Notes under the pieces: generated by a model
What the model was told of the DNA's origin: nothing
Database searches by the model: none
What the model saw: only the letters and a program-made list of their open reading frames with translations
From: Sycon ciliatum
Lineage: Eukaryota > Porifera > Calcarea > Leucosolenida > Sycettidae
Length of the DNA: 64,000 nt
Direction: 5' to 3'
Assembly: GCF_964019385.1 (NCBI RefSeq)
Contig: NC_088645.1
Location: 28,799,294 to 28,863,293, forward strand
Shown: positions 40,556 through 51,560 of the stretch, in pieces
Numbering within the stretch: the first letter of the stretch is position 1
Layout: each line of letters begins with the position of its first letter
Made by a program: the position numbers and the translations under genes

Positions 40556-40905
40556 AGGATCCTCATCCAAAGCTGAACCACCCAAAGTTGGCTCAGAAAC
40601 CGACCCCACATCAGTCCTCGAAGTGAGCCAAGATGGGGGTAAGTGAAAAGGCTCAAGTTAGTTGACTCACTTTTCTGGGGCTGGGTTGAGCCAACATGGG
40701 ATCAGTGGTTGGAGTTGTAAAATTAGTACTTTGAGGTGTAAAATTAGTACTTGGAGTTGTAATATTAGTACTTGGGTATCTATCCTTTAGTATAGTAGTA
40801 TAGGGGGAGGGGGGAGACTTTGGAGGGAGGCCCGAAGGGCCGATCGAGAAAGTCGATTTTGGACCACCTGGAAGGTGGTCCAGAACCCCCTCCCCCTATA
40901 CTACT
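40556..40905 (-). repeat. Maverick right terminal inverted repeat
   Basis: Reverse complement of the left repeat without the LINE fragment or the extra 140 bp, so it shows the ancestral arrangement. Tandem AAAATTAGTACTT(G)GAG units lie at about 40715-40775. The last 112 bp (40794-40905) form the same self-inverted tip unit as 6167-6277. Confidence 0.92.
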
Positions 40906-40911
40906 GTGGTC
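40906..40911. repeat. Maverick target-site duplication, right copy
   Basis: GTGGTC, matching 6161-6166. Confidence 0.93.
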
Positions 40912-41393
40912 TTAGAGCTGTTTAGCCAGGCACGGTTGTGAACGTTAAAGTCCCCAGCAAGAATGAGACTAGCGCCGTGTTGACGGGCCAAAGGAAGGGT
41001 GTCGTCGAGATGATGGATAAGTGAGCGGTCACCGGGCCCGCAAGAACCCGGCCGGTAGACACGTCCCAGGACAATCTTGTGCCCGGCGCTGAGCTGGGTG
41101 GATACCCACATGACTTCATGCTGGGGGGCGGCCAGTTCATCGATGATCAAGGCTGGGAGAGTAGATCGCACCCAGATTGCAACTCCACCACCGTGTGCTG
41201 TGCGGTCAAGCCTGAATGGAGGGCTATAGCCCGGGAATATCGTGTCCGACACTTGGACCTTCTCTGTTGTGAACTTTGTTTCGGTTACCACTGCGACGTC
41301 AGGGTTGTGCTGTAGCAACGCGTGCTGGAAGTCGCCTAACTTGCTACTTAACCCGAACGCATTTGTGCACAAGAGGCGAAATGGAGCAACCAT
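40912..41393 (-). pseudogene. LINE-1 endonuclease half
   Basis: Starting at MVAPFRLLCTNAFGLSSKL (41393), the frame shows the apurinic-like endonuclease blocks: HNPDVAVVTETKF, RTAHGGGVAIWV, GRVYRPGS and GDFNVHNRAW. It ends at the Maverick border. Missing are the C-terminal endonuclease residues and the RT, which lie at 3763-6160. A poly-T-rich leader (minus sense) precedes the start and is cut by the TTAA element at 41467. Confidence 0.9.
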
Positions 41394-41721
41394 GGAAGAA
41401 ACAACAAGAAAAAAAACGAAAAAGCAAAAAAATACCAAAATGTAAACCTAGAGCTAAAGTTCTTAAAGGGGAACTCCACGAAAAAATGAAACTTTGATAG
41501 CCTGTAGAGTTTCGGGCGCTGAGTCGAATGGTCTTGGTCCGAAGCCTCTACGACGAAGCGTTCTTGAGATATTTCACTTTGAAATTGCAAAAACGGGGGC
41601 CGCGCCCTGACGTCATGCGGCCATTTGGTTACATCATCACGGGCTGCCTACGTCATTGTGGCAAAGTCGTTTCTCTTCGCCAATCTACAAGCACTAATTT
41701 TAGTTGGTATTTCAAGGGAAG

Positions 41722-42009
41722 ATGGGCGATTCCGAACAATCCTCTGTCCCCAGCAATGAAGGCAGCGATGCTGAGGCCAGTGAGGACGACCAACAGCCCA
41801 CCGCCGCGTATGGTTGGGGCAGGGAGCCCAGATACTCTGCTGAGGAGCTGCCATCGCGTGTAACAAATGTTGCCGAGGAAGAAGATGCTTCAGCAGCTGC
41901 GTCCGACAGAAGACGAGTAGCTTGGCCACCAGAATCTCGATTCGTTTGGGACTCCGACTGGTGCGAGCGTGGACAAAAGTGTATAGCCATGCCCAGCCTG
42001 CGGGAATGA
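41722..42009 (+). CDS. Ser/Asp-rich ORF with WC..C..MP motif inside TTAA element
   Basis: About 95 codons opening MGDSEQSSVPSNEG, acidic, ending WDSDWCERGQKCIAMPSLRE. The end resembles the start of the P2X7-receptor-like intracellular domain (WCxCGxCxxMPT..E..CC) that is often found in invertebrate genomes. Related sequence in other frames continues to about 42186, followed by a splice-donor-like AG/GTAAGC. Could be a captured host exon pair, now decayed. Low certainty. Confidence 0.3.
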   Translation: MGDSEQSSVPSNEGSDAEASEDDQQPTAAYGWGREPRYSAEELPSRVTNVAEEEDASAAASDRRRVAWPPESRFVWDSDWCERGQKCIAMPSLRE

Positions 42010-42189
42010 TTTTGCTGGTAGGATGCTGCCGTCGTTGTCGACAAGACGGCCCAAGGTTTCTTGCGTAGCGGACCTCGCTGATTACGAGATCGTATCCTTG
42101 CATTAGGCTGTGCCCATCACTGCTCTTCGAGGTTATCTCGACATGCAGAAGCCGCCAATGCCAGTGACAGAAGAGTCTGACAATAGGTA

Positions 42190-43390
42190 AGCCTCAATTA
42201 GTTTGCCTTGACTTGTCTTGTGAGGAGCGCGTATCAGCATGATACACTTATTCTTATTTTTTTGGGGAAATTTATTGTTGTCAGGCGCACTACAGCAGGC
42301 GTCGCACAAGAAATACATTGTACTGGTAGTTATCACAAGTTTCATGCATGACACAAACAAATTTCTCTTTGCTCCGAGTATGTCTTGACTTATCTTGTGA
42401 GGATCGATGCGCGTAATGTTTTGTGTGTAACTTATTGTTGTCAGGCATAGCACGAACAACGTTGTTCTGTACTATAGTGCTATCACAAGTTTTCATGCAT
42501 GACTCACATTTGTCTTTGTCATTTTCCCTTGGATTGGTACGAGATCTACAAAGTATGGTAGGTAGTGTTCTGTTGGTGAAGAGAGCACTGCACACAGTTT
42601 ATGAGCACCATGGGTGCATTTGATCACACCCGAACCCATACTTTATCGTTTCAAGCGATAGACTTTGTCAATAAACTCGTTTTCTAGTATACCATGGCAT
42701 GCAACGTACAAGCGTGGGGTCAAGAAAGTGTACACCAAAATAATGCACAAATTCTGGCAGGAGAGTAAGAAATCTGTACTTTCTGACCAAGACATCTCTG
42801 TACTAGTAGGTAATCGAACGCGTCCTAATCAGTATTCATCCCCCAGATCGTTGGAATTCAATTTGAAATCAGCAATTATGGTAAATTCTACAAGACCCTC
42901 CATCTTTGTACCAGTGGACACTAAATTAGTATGGCACGCGCACTGAAAGTGCAGGTAGGTACCGGTAGGTGCAATACAGCGCATATGTAGAGTAAATGAG
43001 TATTTGACTATAATAATTATTACGGTACAGCAATGTGGTATGTGTACAAGCACGAAGCACTCATCATACACATTCCATATGACGTTCTGTGTTTGTGTAG
43101 ATCTCTACGCTATGCGGCACACAGGCAGTACACACTATGTACACGGCAAATTGGGCAAGCACGTTCGTTGTCGTCTTCCAGCCTGCGTTGTGAATACCAT
43201 CAGGCAAAGATATCCAAATTCTGCACCACCTCAGCCTTCTCAGGAGGCTTCCACCTGGAATTTGGCAGGGAAACTCGCTTCTCCAAGGCAGGAACATCGA
43301 GGTTGCCATTTGCAACCGCTACCACCTCACACATGAGCTTGTCAACATACTCATAGCTCTTTCTGTCGTATAATTTCTATTTGGCCAGTC
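42190..43390. other. Interior of TTAA element, no gene recognised
   Basis: Two short diverged repeats around CACAAGTTT(C/T)ATGCATGAC (about 42340 and 42485) and AT-rich filler. Frames at 42665-42946 and 43004-43336 are open but have no recognisable motif. Confidence 0.35.
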
Positions 43391-43662
43391 TTCTTTAGGG
43401 GCCGTCCAAGGTTACCAATTTCAAAACGAAATGTTTTCGTTTGTGGGTGGGTGGGTTTGACGGAGTTTCGTTTTGAAAATAATTATTGGTCTTTTTGGTT
43501 GTGCTGTGGCGACGGTTGACATTGATGTCGTCAAGAGCTGCGAGATGTGCGTGTCCAATCATCCCCAGAATTGAGAAACGAATGCGTTTGAGAATGTAGT
43601 TTGGCAGGACACTGTGATATACCTGCATGGCAAAAAGAATGTGGAGAAAACACACTTGCTTA

Positions 43663-44699
43663 GGGGCCGTCCGTAAATATCGATGTTTTTTTAGAGACGA
43701 TATTGGTGCTTCTCTCCCTTGACCTCCCCTCCCTCCCCCCAGAAGACGCACATGTACATCTAGATCATGGAATCAATATTTTTGGATGCTCATGAAGTGC
43801 CCAGGATGTTGAGGGTCCGGTGTAGGCGTGAAAATCCCGCCGCACTCACGCAATAGGGCTTGAAAGTGATGACGTCAAAAACGGCCAGGGAGTACTAAGT
43901 TGACATCAGATTTCTATTTTGGATCCACTAAGGTGTGACTTTGCTATTGCCTCAGTATGTGGGTGCATAGCAACCCACTCATGTCGTATGCAGGGGTGAC
44001 TTTTACTTCGCCACCAGTTGTAACCCCGCCCCCAGTAGCCAAATCAGTCAGTTTCACTGGTAACATCACCTTGCTGAGAGAAAGACGGCTTGAAATGTGC
44101 TTGGATCCATACAAAAACTGGATCCAAGTGGATCCAATTTTTGAATTTTTGAAATTGTTGCTATGCTGTGACGTAGCACTTTCAAGCCCTATAGCTGCAT
44201 CGCCTGGCCTGGGGGGAGCGAACCGGGTTGGCGCTGCAGTGCTCACAGACATCGTGTACTGGTGTAGCCAAAGCGGCTACGCTCGGGCTTGAATTTTTTC
44301 AAATCCTTGTTCAGACAGTGAAGACTGGAAACTCTTGTGGAGTTCGTCCGTGTTTGTTCGCACTGCCTCTACGTCTTGAAAAAGGTCTCCTGCAGGCATC
44401 GTTCGGCCGATTTCCACAATCAATAGCTCATTCTTTTGCTCTTGAAATTCGCCATGGGCGTACAGCTTCCAATTTTTGATTTTGTTCTTGTGTCGCGAGT
44501 TTTAGCTCCGCGAACGGAAGCTGGTTTCACATTTCTTGTATAGCCATTTAGACGTCCGCGTGCAGGGATCGGCGAAACTTCAGATATTTACATCGATATT
44601 TTTCTGATGCTCGAAAAGACGCACATGGCTCAAACCCCCTCCCCCCCCAGACGCACCAATATCGTCTCTAAAAAAACATCGATATTTACGGACGGCCCC
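43663..44699. mobile_element. TTA-flanked element (PIF/Harbinger-like), nested
   Basis: GGGGCCGTCCGTAAATATCG at the left and its reverse complement at the right, about 45 bp of strong pairing, with TTA on each side (43660-43662, 44700-44702). Three-base TWA duplications and GGGGCC-type ends are typical of PIF/Harbinger. A lone tip AGGGGCCGTCC at about 43397 marks another partial copy. No transposase. Confidence 0.82.
43856..44189. mobile_element. TA-flanked MITE nested inside the TTA element
   Basis: GGGCTTGAAAGTG and CACTTTCAAGCCC form the ends, with TA duplications (43854-43855, 44190-44191). The interior has several GGATCCA motifs. Inserted in 43663-44699, and so younger than it. Confidence 0.8.
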
Positions 44700-44934
44700 T
44701 TAGACAATATACTGCTGTATGAGAAAATGGAAACTTCACCGTACAGGACGACTCTTGTTCTCAATTGCATTGTTCGTTTCATTCCCTGTGTTGCCCATAA
44801 GAGACGGGAGCAAAAATGTTCAGCAGATGTTTGTTGTCTTCTGGCGTGGAGTGGCAGCATCATTAGATGTACACATAGTCATTTCACTAAGTACACCACT
44901 ACTACAGCATATGTACTATCCTTAGGCTAGCGTG

Positions 44935-45060
44935 CGTGGGAGTGAGTTTGAGTATGTGGGTGCGTATGTGTGTGTGTTGTTGTGTTTGTGTGTGTGCACG
45001 CACACGCGCGCGCATGTGGGTGAAGGTGTGAGTGCATGTGTATAATATGTGTAGTTCCCA
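44935..45060. repeat. GT-rich microsatellite
   Basis: Imperfect TG/TGTGTG runs with CGCGCG, about 44940-45045. Confidence 0.75.
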
Positions 45061-45330
45061 CTGTATTCCTTGCACAATAGGTCTTCACTTACTTTTCTTT
45101 CGCATACAACCAGAACCCATTCCTTGTTCGAAATTGGATTTTTTTTGGCCTGGTGATCCCGCAAGCGTGGAACTCGGAGTGTAATAATTTTTTGTTTCAC
45201 TTTGCTTGCACTATTCCTAGGCTGTCCAGACTTCTAACAACTGCTCTGAGTGATATGGTATTCATGCAACCATGCCTAGAAGTAGGGTAGCTGTTATAAA
45301 TAGAGACATATCCACGCAATCAACTTACAC

Positions 45331-45711
45331 TTGTTCAGTTTGGCAGGATTGGTGAGACAGTTCGTCGTGCATGCTGCCTGCACATCGCAAGCAAACAGTT
45401 CTGTAACCTTCGTACTTGCTGGGGGTCTGTCTGTTTGCGTCCCAGTTGATGACAGATGTGCACAGTTTGAGTACTGGTATGCGCAAAGTTACTGGGGTAA
45501 TATCGTTCATCAGCTAGCTGCAGTCGGAGTTGATGGTGTTATGTACTCTTCTGATCCTGATGGGACGTATCTCGCCCTGCTTTCTCAGTTGCAGCTTGTT
45601 GAGTTCGCTTTGCTGGAGGCTCACGGTTCGGAGGGCACTGGTACACTGATGAGGGGTTTCCTGGACGGTGTACTCGTCAAAACTCGGCTCTCAAGTCCCT
45701 CTGGATCATAA
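45331..45711 (+). CDS. Open frame of unknown origin in TTAA element
   Basis: 126 codons without low complexity (VPVDDRCAQFEYWYAQSYW, VDGVMYSSDPDGTYLALLSQLQ). Composition looks coding, but no start context, domain or partner supports a function. May be a transposase or host remnant. Confidence 0.3.
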   Translation: MFSLAGLVRQFVVHAACTSQANSSVTFVLAGGLSVCVPVDDRCAQFEYWYAQSYWGNIVHQLAAVGVDGVMYSSDPDGTYLALLSQLQLVEFALLEAHGSEGTGTLMRGFLDGVLVKTRLSSPSGS

Positions 45712-45959
45712 ATGCAGCGAGCAAACATAGCTCGTGCTGCGAAAATAGGCTTGAAATTTTCACGACGCATTGCAACATCTCGGCGCTTTGCCAGGTCTCC
45801 ATCCTTTGGGAATCTGAGAAAACTAACCCCAGGAGGATGATGTGATACTGGCACAATCAACAACACAACAATTTGGCATTGCAGCGGCTCAGGCGACTTG
45901 GCAAACTACTTTCTGAAGTGACTTTCGTCCTGAAGAAAGTGAGATTCAAAATCCAAGTA

Positions 45960-46255
45960 CCGTATATTCTCTATTATAAGCGCAGGTCTCCATTACTAGC
46001 ACAGTCTCTAATACTAGCACACTGTGAGCACCTTTCGAAACATTATAAGCACGGTCTCTATTATTAGCACGGTCTTGGTGGAAATCAATGCGGCATGTAT
46101 GATATCTAGCACGTATTTTTTCTTGCCCTGTATGGATGTATTGGTTGAAAAAATATAAGCACGGTCTCCAATATAAGCGCGGTCTCGAATATAAGCACAG
46201 GGTAGAGGGGTGTTCAAAAAATATAATCACGGCGCTTATAATAGAGAATATACGG
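45960..46255. mobile_element. TA-flanked MITE, CCGTATATTCTC family
   Basis: CCGTATATTCTCTATTATAA at the left and its reverse complement at the right; TA on each side (45958-45959, 46256-46257). The interior repeats GCACGGTCTC. A related tip is at about 37450 in the Maverick. Confidence 0.9.
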
Positions 46256-46522
46256 TATTTTCGCACCATGCCACAATGACGTCACACATACATTGGTATG
46301 GGGCGTGGCTAAAATTGAAATATCTCAAGAACGCTTTCTCGTAGAGACTTCGGACCAAGACCATTCGACTCAGCGCCCGAAACTCTACAGGCTATCAAAT
46401 TTTCATTTTTTCGTGGAGTTCCCCTTTAAAAACAAAAAAGTCCTGAGCGTGTTTCTAAGATTTAAAAACGCCAAGTGTTCTGCTTGCTGCCAGCTGGACC
46501 CTTTCTCTTCTTCTTTCTTTTG

Positions 46523-47276
46523 TAGTTGTGTGGTTATTGTGTGAGTGTATATGCAGGAGTCCGCGGTCATGTGAGGGGGAGTGATAAATGGAAGTTTCCG
46601 GAGGAGGAAGGAGGAAACTGTAGTTATCACCAACCCTCACCGCACCCAGCTCACGACGCTACGGCGTGCGACCTGAGCTGGGCGCCCTGCCGTGCAGTAT
46701 GGAACTGTCCTCAAGCCAGTCACGTATTTGGCAACCCAGTGAGCTGTCTACCGGATCCCAGCGTTTAGAACCGCCAAATGCGGCAGGGCCAGTCTCAGGC
46801 TGGTCGCGTAGGCGGCAGGCCGGCGGGGTACGGCAACTCTGCATTCGCATTTGGATCACCGAAGTGATACAGGTGCTTCCACTGCACCCTGTGGCGCATC
46901 AGGGAGGCACCTGGGGCCCAGGCAGCCCGCCCGTAAGCGCACCACCGTATCAGGTATGCGCAGGTGGGGCAGCAGAGCAAGATGTGTGCCGGACACCCGG
47001 CGGTACCCACCATCATCCGGTCGACTTCATGGTTGTGCGACTTTACACAGCCGGCACTCATTACTTGCTATTGCTTGCAGAAGGCCAGGATTTTTTTGTT
47101 TTCGCTCTTTCCCTTCCTCCAGGCACGGCTTCATGTTAGAGCAGTAAATAGCAGTTAGGAACTCATCAAGCTGGACTCAGCGTGTCAAGTTTGGCATAAT
47201 ACAAGAAGCGCGCTATCCCTAAACAGTTGTGTGGTTATTGTGTTAGTGTATATGCAGGAGTCCGCGGTCACGAGGG
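46523..47276 (+). repeat. Dispersed ~650-bp repeat, copy 2, with flanking ~48-bp duplication
   Basis: 46577-47225 matches 1893-2550. It is flanked by a ~48-bp direct repeat (AGTTGTGTGGTTATTGTGT then GTATATGCAGGAGTCCGCGG) at 46523-46572 and 47227-47276, far longer than any normal TSD, which points to a tandem duplication or recombination boundary. No gene product recognised. Confidence 0.7.
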
Positions 47277-48105
47277 GGGGGGAGGAGTGATAATAGGGAG
47301 GTTCTGCTATACGTGAAACGTAGAGAAATCACGTAGAGAGCAGGTGTCTGGGTTAGAGTCTACGGCTTCGCGTGTTTTGGCTCCAGATTTCTACGCAGAG
47401 ATGGGGTTCTCTACGTTGTGGCACACGCAGAGAAAATAAGGACGTTTAGCAATGCGAAAATTCGAACTTTTGGTGGTGGTGATATTTCGCGAAAATCTAT
47501 TTCGAAAAAGAAAACTTGTGAGGTTAAGGGCCTGGTCAGACTGCGGCAAAATCGAAATAATCCTGGGATTATAATCCGAATCTCCATAGTAACTTGCCGC
47601 CAGAGCGGCAAAAGCGAGAGTTGACGCTCCAAAAAAAAAGCAAGTACGGACCACGCTTTTCCGCTCCAAACAGGATTTGACGCTGATACGCCATTGACGC
47701 TGATAATCACTGATTTTTTCATCTCGATATCGAGGAGCTAATTGGCCGGGGACAACAACAAAACTCATAAGGATGGTTGCAAGGATTGCACTGAAGGTGT
47801 TGGCGATCCCCAAGGTGAAGGAATTTGACGTCGTTCGTGGAGATTACCACTTGACGCTCGAAATGAAGTTTGAATTTTCACTCTCCCCACGTGTGTAGTG
47901 TGATCGCGATTCAAATTCTGGACGCTGTTCTGTTTTCGTCAGGCAACCAAATTTTGCCGCAATGCGAAATGACTTTTTCTCAAAGTTATTTGAATCTTAT
48001 AGTACCGTACCGTATATGCAGGTCAGTCTCAAGCAGGGGACTGTAAAATTACTACTCCCTGTAGTCAAATGCGTACCGAGAAAAGAGAAAGTTACTTTCG
48101 CAAAT

Positions 48106-49796
48106 GAGCCGGGCCGTGCGAAAAGGGCCCTAACGATGTTCACTGTACAGTGCAGTAACACGCACTTGAAAGTTGACAGGTCGATTACGTCATAGTTCAC
48201 ATACACCACAGTATTCGTGCGCTCGCAACGCGAGTATGGTAAGCGCTAGGCTCTACAGGATAGCACAGTGCGATGGCCCAAGGTCCCAGCTCTACGTGGG
48301 TATTTCCCTTTTTCAAATCGGCCAATGTACGGCTGAGATCGAAAAAATTTGCGTCGCGCTTCGGGGAGCGAGCTGCGCTAGTTTGGAAATTTCTCGAGTG
48401 CGATTTTCCATCGCTGTTCTTGTTTTGCTATTCCTCCGCCGAGATGAGTATCTATCGACATTTCACTGTTGACGAAGCACTGAGCCTGGTCCTCACCGCC
48501 AGTGAGGATCAGTATCTCGCGCCCAGCGCTGAATCTGAATCCAATGCCGACACTAGCGCGAGTGATGACGATTCTGACGGAGAAGAAATTCGAGTGTCAC
48601 GATCAGCTGTTCCACTTTCCGCTGCTGTCGTTGGTGTCTCCACCAGCCTTCATGGTGACGTTCCAGATGGCTCAGAACCCTGTGATGCGCCAGGATTGCC
48701 CAGTGAGGATGACGGTGACGAGCGATCGCTTCAGTACTGGGAAGGTGATGTGGACACGGACACAGCCGTCCATGAGTTTGTTCTGAAATGCTTTTTCGGT
48801 TCAAGAAAATCAAGAACCAGTGGGGGAACAGGCTGCTGCTGCTGCCCCTATGCAACAGGTTGGTGGCGCTGCTGAGGGACAGGCTGCTGCTGCTGCTGCT
48901 GCTGCTCAGGTGCGTGTTGCTGATGCTGGTGAGGGACAGGCTGCTGATGCAGCAGCAGCAGCAGCTGACACTCCAACGAGGTCCTGCGGCTGCACCAAAA
49001 ACTGCCTCAGCAAGTTCCCATCCAGTGAAGTGGACGATGTCCAACTTACGATGAGAGGACTAGAAAAAGCAGAAAAAGGATATGCTGTTGATGGGAGTAC
49101 TGTTGTCGGCGGAGTAGCGCTCTGACGCTCAGCGAGGAAAGAGAAGACGTGCAGCATTTGATTATTCGTTCCGCGGAGAGGTTGTATGTGCCGGAGCATT
49201 CAGGCAAATCTATGACGTGTCGCAGAGAGTATTGAAAAATATACTCAACCACCTGAAAAACTGCGGACCTGTGCCACGCATCAACCGTAACACGGGACGG
49301 CGGCCGCACAATGCCCTGACGTCTGCCATTCCTCTTGGTGGCATAAGTGATGACCGGGCGCAGTACTTGTACAAGGAGATCCGTCCGTTTGTTGCTGACC
49401 CGTACAAGGACGACCTCTGCCCACAGCCCGTACCTGCAGAAGCCGAGATGTCGGATTGACTTACACAGGAATCTGCATGACTCTTGAGGAACAAACAGGG
49501 ATATAACAAGTTTATGATTCACTGAATGTCATGGGTTTTTTTTAATTAATTTAGCTGAGTTATTCTTGCCATTACGAACCGCTGTCAAATAATCTAGTTT
49601 CCATTAATTTATCAGCCGTTTACTCAGAAAATACCTTGAAACGCAGGTTACAAAAATCACTATAACTCTGGTTTGGATTGACATTTTTTGGAACGGTTTT
49701 TTGCACAGCAATCCTGACAGCTTCAGCTATAATATTGGACACTAAACTCATTTTGACAAAAATCATCATTAGGGCCCTTTTCGCGTGGCCAGGCTC
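48106..49796 (+). mobile_element. Innermost element with transposase remnants, AAAT-flanked
   Basis: About 33-bp inverted ends containing GCGAAAAGGGCCCTAA, with AAAT outside both (48102-48105, 49797-49800). It carries the decayed ORF at 48444-49459. Four-base AAAT flanks may be a TSD. Confidence 0.6.
48444..49459 (+). pseudogene. Transposase-like gene, N-terminal region, broken
   Basis: Three frames in series. First, MSIYRHFTVDEALSLVL followed by an acidic stretch (48444 to about 48800). Second, a polyalanine/glutamine (GCT/CAG) repeat then CGCTKNCLSKFPSSEVDDVQL. Third, AFDYSFRGEVVCAGAFRQIYDV with RINRNTGRRPHNALTS, ending at 49459. The CxCxxxCL block plus the 'Y.F.G..VC..AF......L.NI..H.......R..GN..R.P' pattern is one I recognise from a family of transposase-like proteins common in cnidarians, molluscs and sponges. 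The catalytic domain is absent. Confidence 0.55.
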
Positions 49797-50104
49797 AAAT
49801 CACTGCAACTTCGCGTCCAAGTTTTCGAAGTTTCGAGCTTTTTTCCTGTACTCATTCCCAGACTCGAATTTTCTTTCGAACTTTCGCGTTGCTAAACGTC
49901 CTTAATGCTTACGGATTTACTGGGTATCGAACAACTGCATGCAGAAAACTGCCAAATATGGAAGGGAAATTCCCAGTACACATTCCACGTGACTTCTCTA
50001 GGTGAAGCGTAGAGCAGAACAGCATTTCTTTACGTTACGGGAACGCGAAGAAAGTTCGCGTGATTCTTTGCGTCGCGTTTGCAAAACGTAGAGCAGAACC
50101 TCCC

Positions 50105-50597
50105 CAGTTAAACTTTTATCTCCACGTAGATTATTTCCGTAGTTTTATCAAATTTGTTGGAAGATTTGATATGTGTGCGAACTATTATAAACCCGAATCC
50201 TGCCAAGCAAAGTTCCACGTCACATCGCACGTGTAACTTAACCTCTAAAAATTACACACAACGTGAGATTTGCACCACGTTGTGAAAAAAGACAAAAAAC
50301 GTGCACTCTCTAGTTACACCAAAAAGCGCGAAACAAGACTTGATTTTTTACGCAGCTCTTTTAGAGCATGGTAATCATCATGTGCGTGTTTTGAAAATTT
50401 GAAATACCCACGGTGAAACATTCAAAAATGCAAACGTGCCTGTCGTCGATTGCAGCTGTGTGAACCCACAGAGTCACTTTTCTCGTATGTCACTCCCTGT
50501 AAAACGTGCAAGTGCCTGTCGTGTGAATACCCCATGAGGGTTATACGCCGTGGTTGGTTATAAAAACCCTGCAATCACCACTCCAAAGTGATCAATA
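50105..50597. other. Intergenic DNA, no gene seen
   Basis: AT-rich, with scattered ACGTG/CACGT motifs. No coding or RNA feature supported. Confidence 0.35.
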
Positions 50598-51036
50598 GGG
50601 AGGTTTCGCTCCACGGAATTACGTAAGAAAATAACGTAGAAACTGCACGTAATTTTCAAACGTGAAATTCAGAGCTGTTGGGTTTCGCTCTACGTGATTT
50701 CTCCACGACTGCTAAACATGCCTTGTTGCTTTGGAGACGTGTTGGCTGCATGTGCCCACCGCATGCACCACGAACCGAAACCGCGTTTTCCATCGTATTT
50801 TGCATGTGATGTACGGTGTGTGTAGATCTACCTTGTGTTTCGCGCGGCTTGAACTTTGCCATGGACAAGTCCTGAAAATGCAAAAAATATTTCAAAAAGT
50901 CCTACGGAGGCCGTAACGTAGGAAACAGCTTTCCAACGGAAATCCGTAGAGAGTTTTACTTATGAAAGCGGCCCTCGCTCCCCGGCGTGGACGACATACG
51001 GATTTTCATACGTAATTACGTAGAGCGAAACCTCCC
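50598..51036. mobile_element. TA-flanked MITE, GGGAGGTTTCGCT family
   Basis: GGGAGGTTTCGCTC at the left and its reverse complement at the right, TA on each side (50596-50597, 51037-51038), followed inward by imperfect inverted ACGTAATTACG motifs. No ORF with support. Confidence 0.88.
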
Positions 51037-51174
51037 TATTGGCTGCCCCAGCCATGTACGAGTTGCTTGGAATAAAACTAATGATAGGGAAACTCCCTAT
51101 AAACCACAACACAACCGCTCACATAAATCTCGAAGTACTAGTACCCGATTTTTTTATAGCAAACTACTAGCAAC

Positions 51175-51560
51175 AGACTTGGAGGCGAAATGTAATAGTG
51201 CATTGAGAATTATACTTATTCACAGATACCAGTGGAATTGAATCTACGATAGGCACCACGTGTTGTAAGAATGCTCACTCCAATATGGATGAAAATCAAT
51301 TATTCTTGCTGAGTGCAACGATATTATTGTATCAACAAAAGTATAGACTCCTAATGACAAACTAACGTACTCGGAGGCAAAATGTAACAGCGCACAGAGC
51401 ATATACTTCTTCACGGATTTCAGGGGAATTACATCTACGATAGGCACTATGTGCTGTAAGAATGCTCTCTCCGATCAATGGACAACCAACTGCGTTCTAG
51501 CTGAGTGCAGCGACATTAATCAACGAAAGTACAGATTGGCGATTACTAATTAACAGACTC
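51175..51560. repeat. Two-copy ~190-bp tandem duplication
   Basis: 51175-51355 and 51368-51555 share GAGGC(G/A)AAATGTAA(T/C)AG, CTACGATAGGCAC and GTAAGAATGCTC blocks in order. Confidence 0.75.

Larger units (their letters stand above)
41467..46425. mobile_element. TTAA-flanked DNA transposon (piggyBac-type target), ~5 kb
   Basis: Ends AGGGGAACTCCACGAAAAAA (41467) and its reverse complement (to 46425) are similar for about 113 bp. TTAA lies immediately outside both ends (41463-41466, 46426-46429). It sits in the 5' leader of LINE-1. It carries other elements (43663-44699; 45960-46255) and no complete transposase, so it is non-autonomous or decayed. TTAA duplication is characteristic of piggyBac, but the termini do not start CCC, so the superfamily is provisional. 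Confidence 0.8.
47439..49902. mobile_element. TA-flanked DNA transposon, middle layer
   Basis: AGGACGTTTAGCAA(T)GCGAAA at the left and TTCGCGTTGCTAAACGTCCT at the right, TA on each side (47437-47438, 49903-49904). Contains the inner element 48106-49796. Confidence 0.75.
47296..50104. mobile_element. GGGAGGTTCTGCT-ended element, outer layer of a nest
   Basis: Left GGGAGGTTCTGCTATACGT after TA (47294-47295); right ACGTAGAGCAGAACCTCCCC ending about 50104. The right TA is not preserved. Only ~140 bp (left) and ~200 bp (right) belong to it; the rest is the nested element 47439-49902. Confidence 0.6.

Noticed and set aside
43395..43751. 118-codon minus-strand frame
   Set aside because: Crosses MITE tips and poly-C; no domain.
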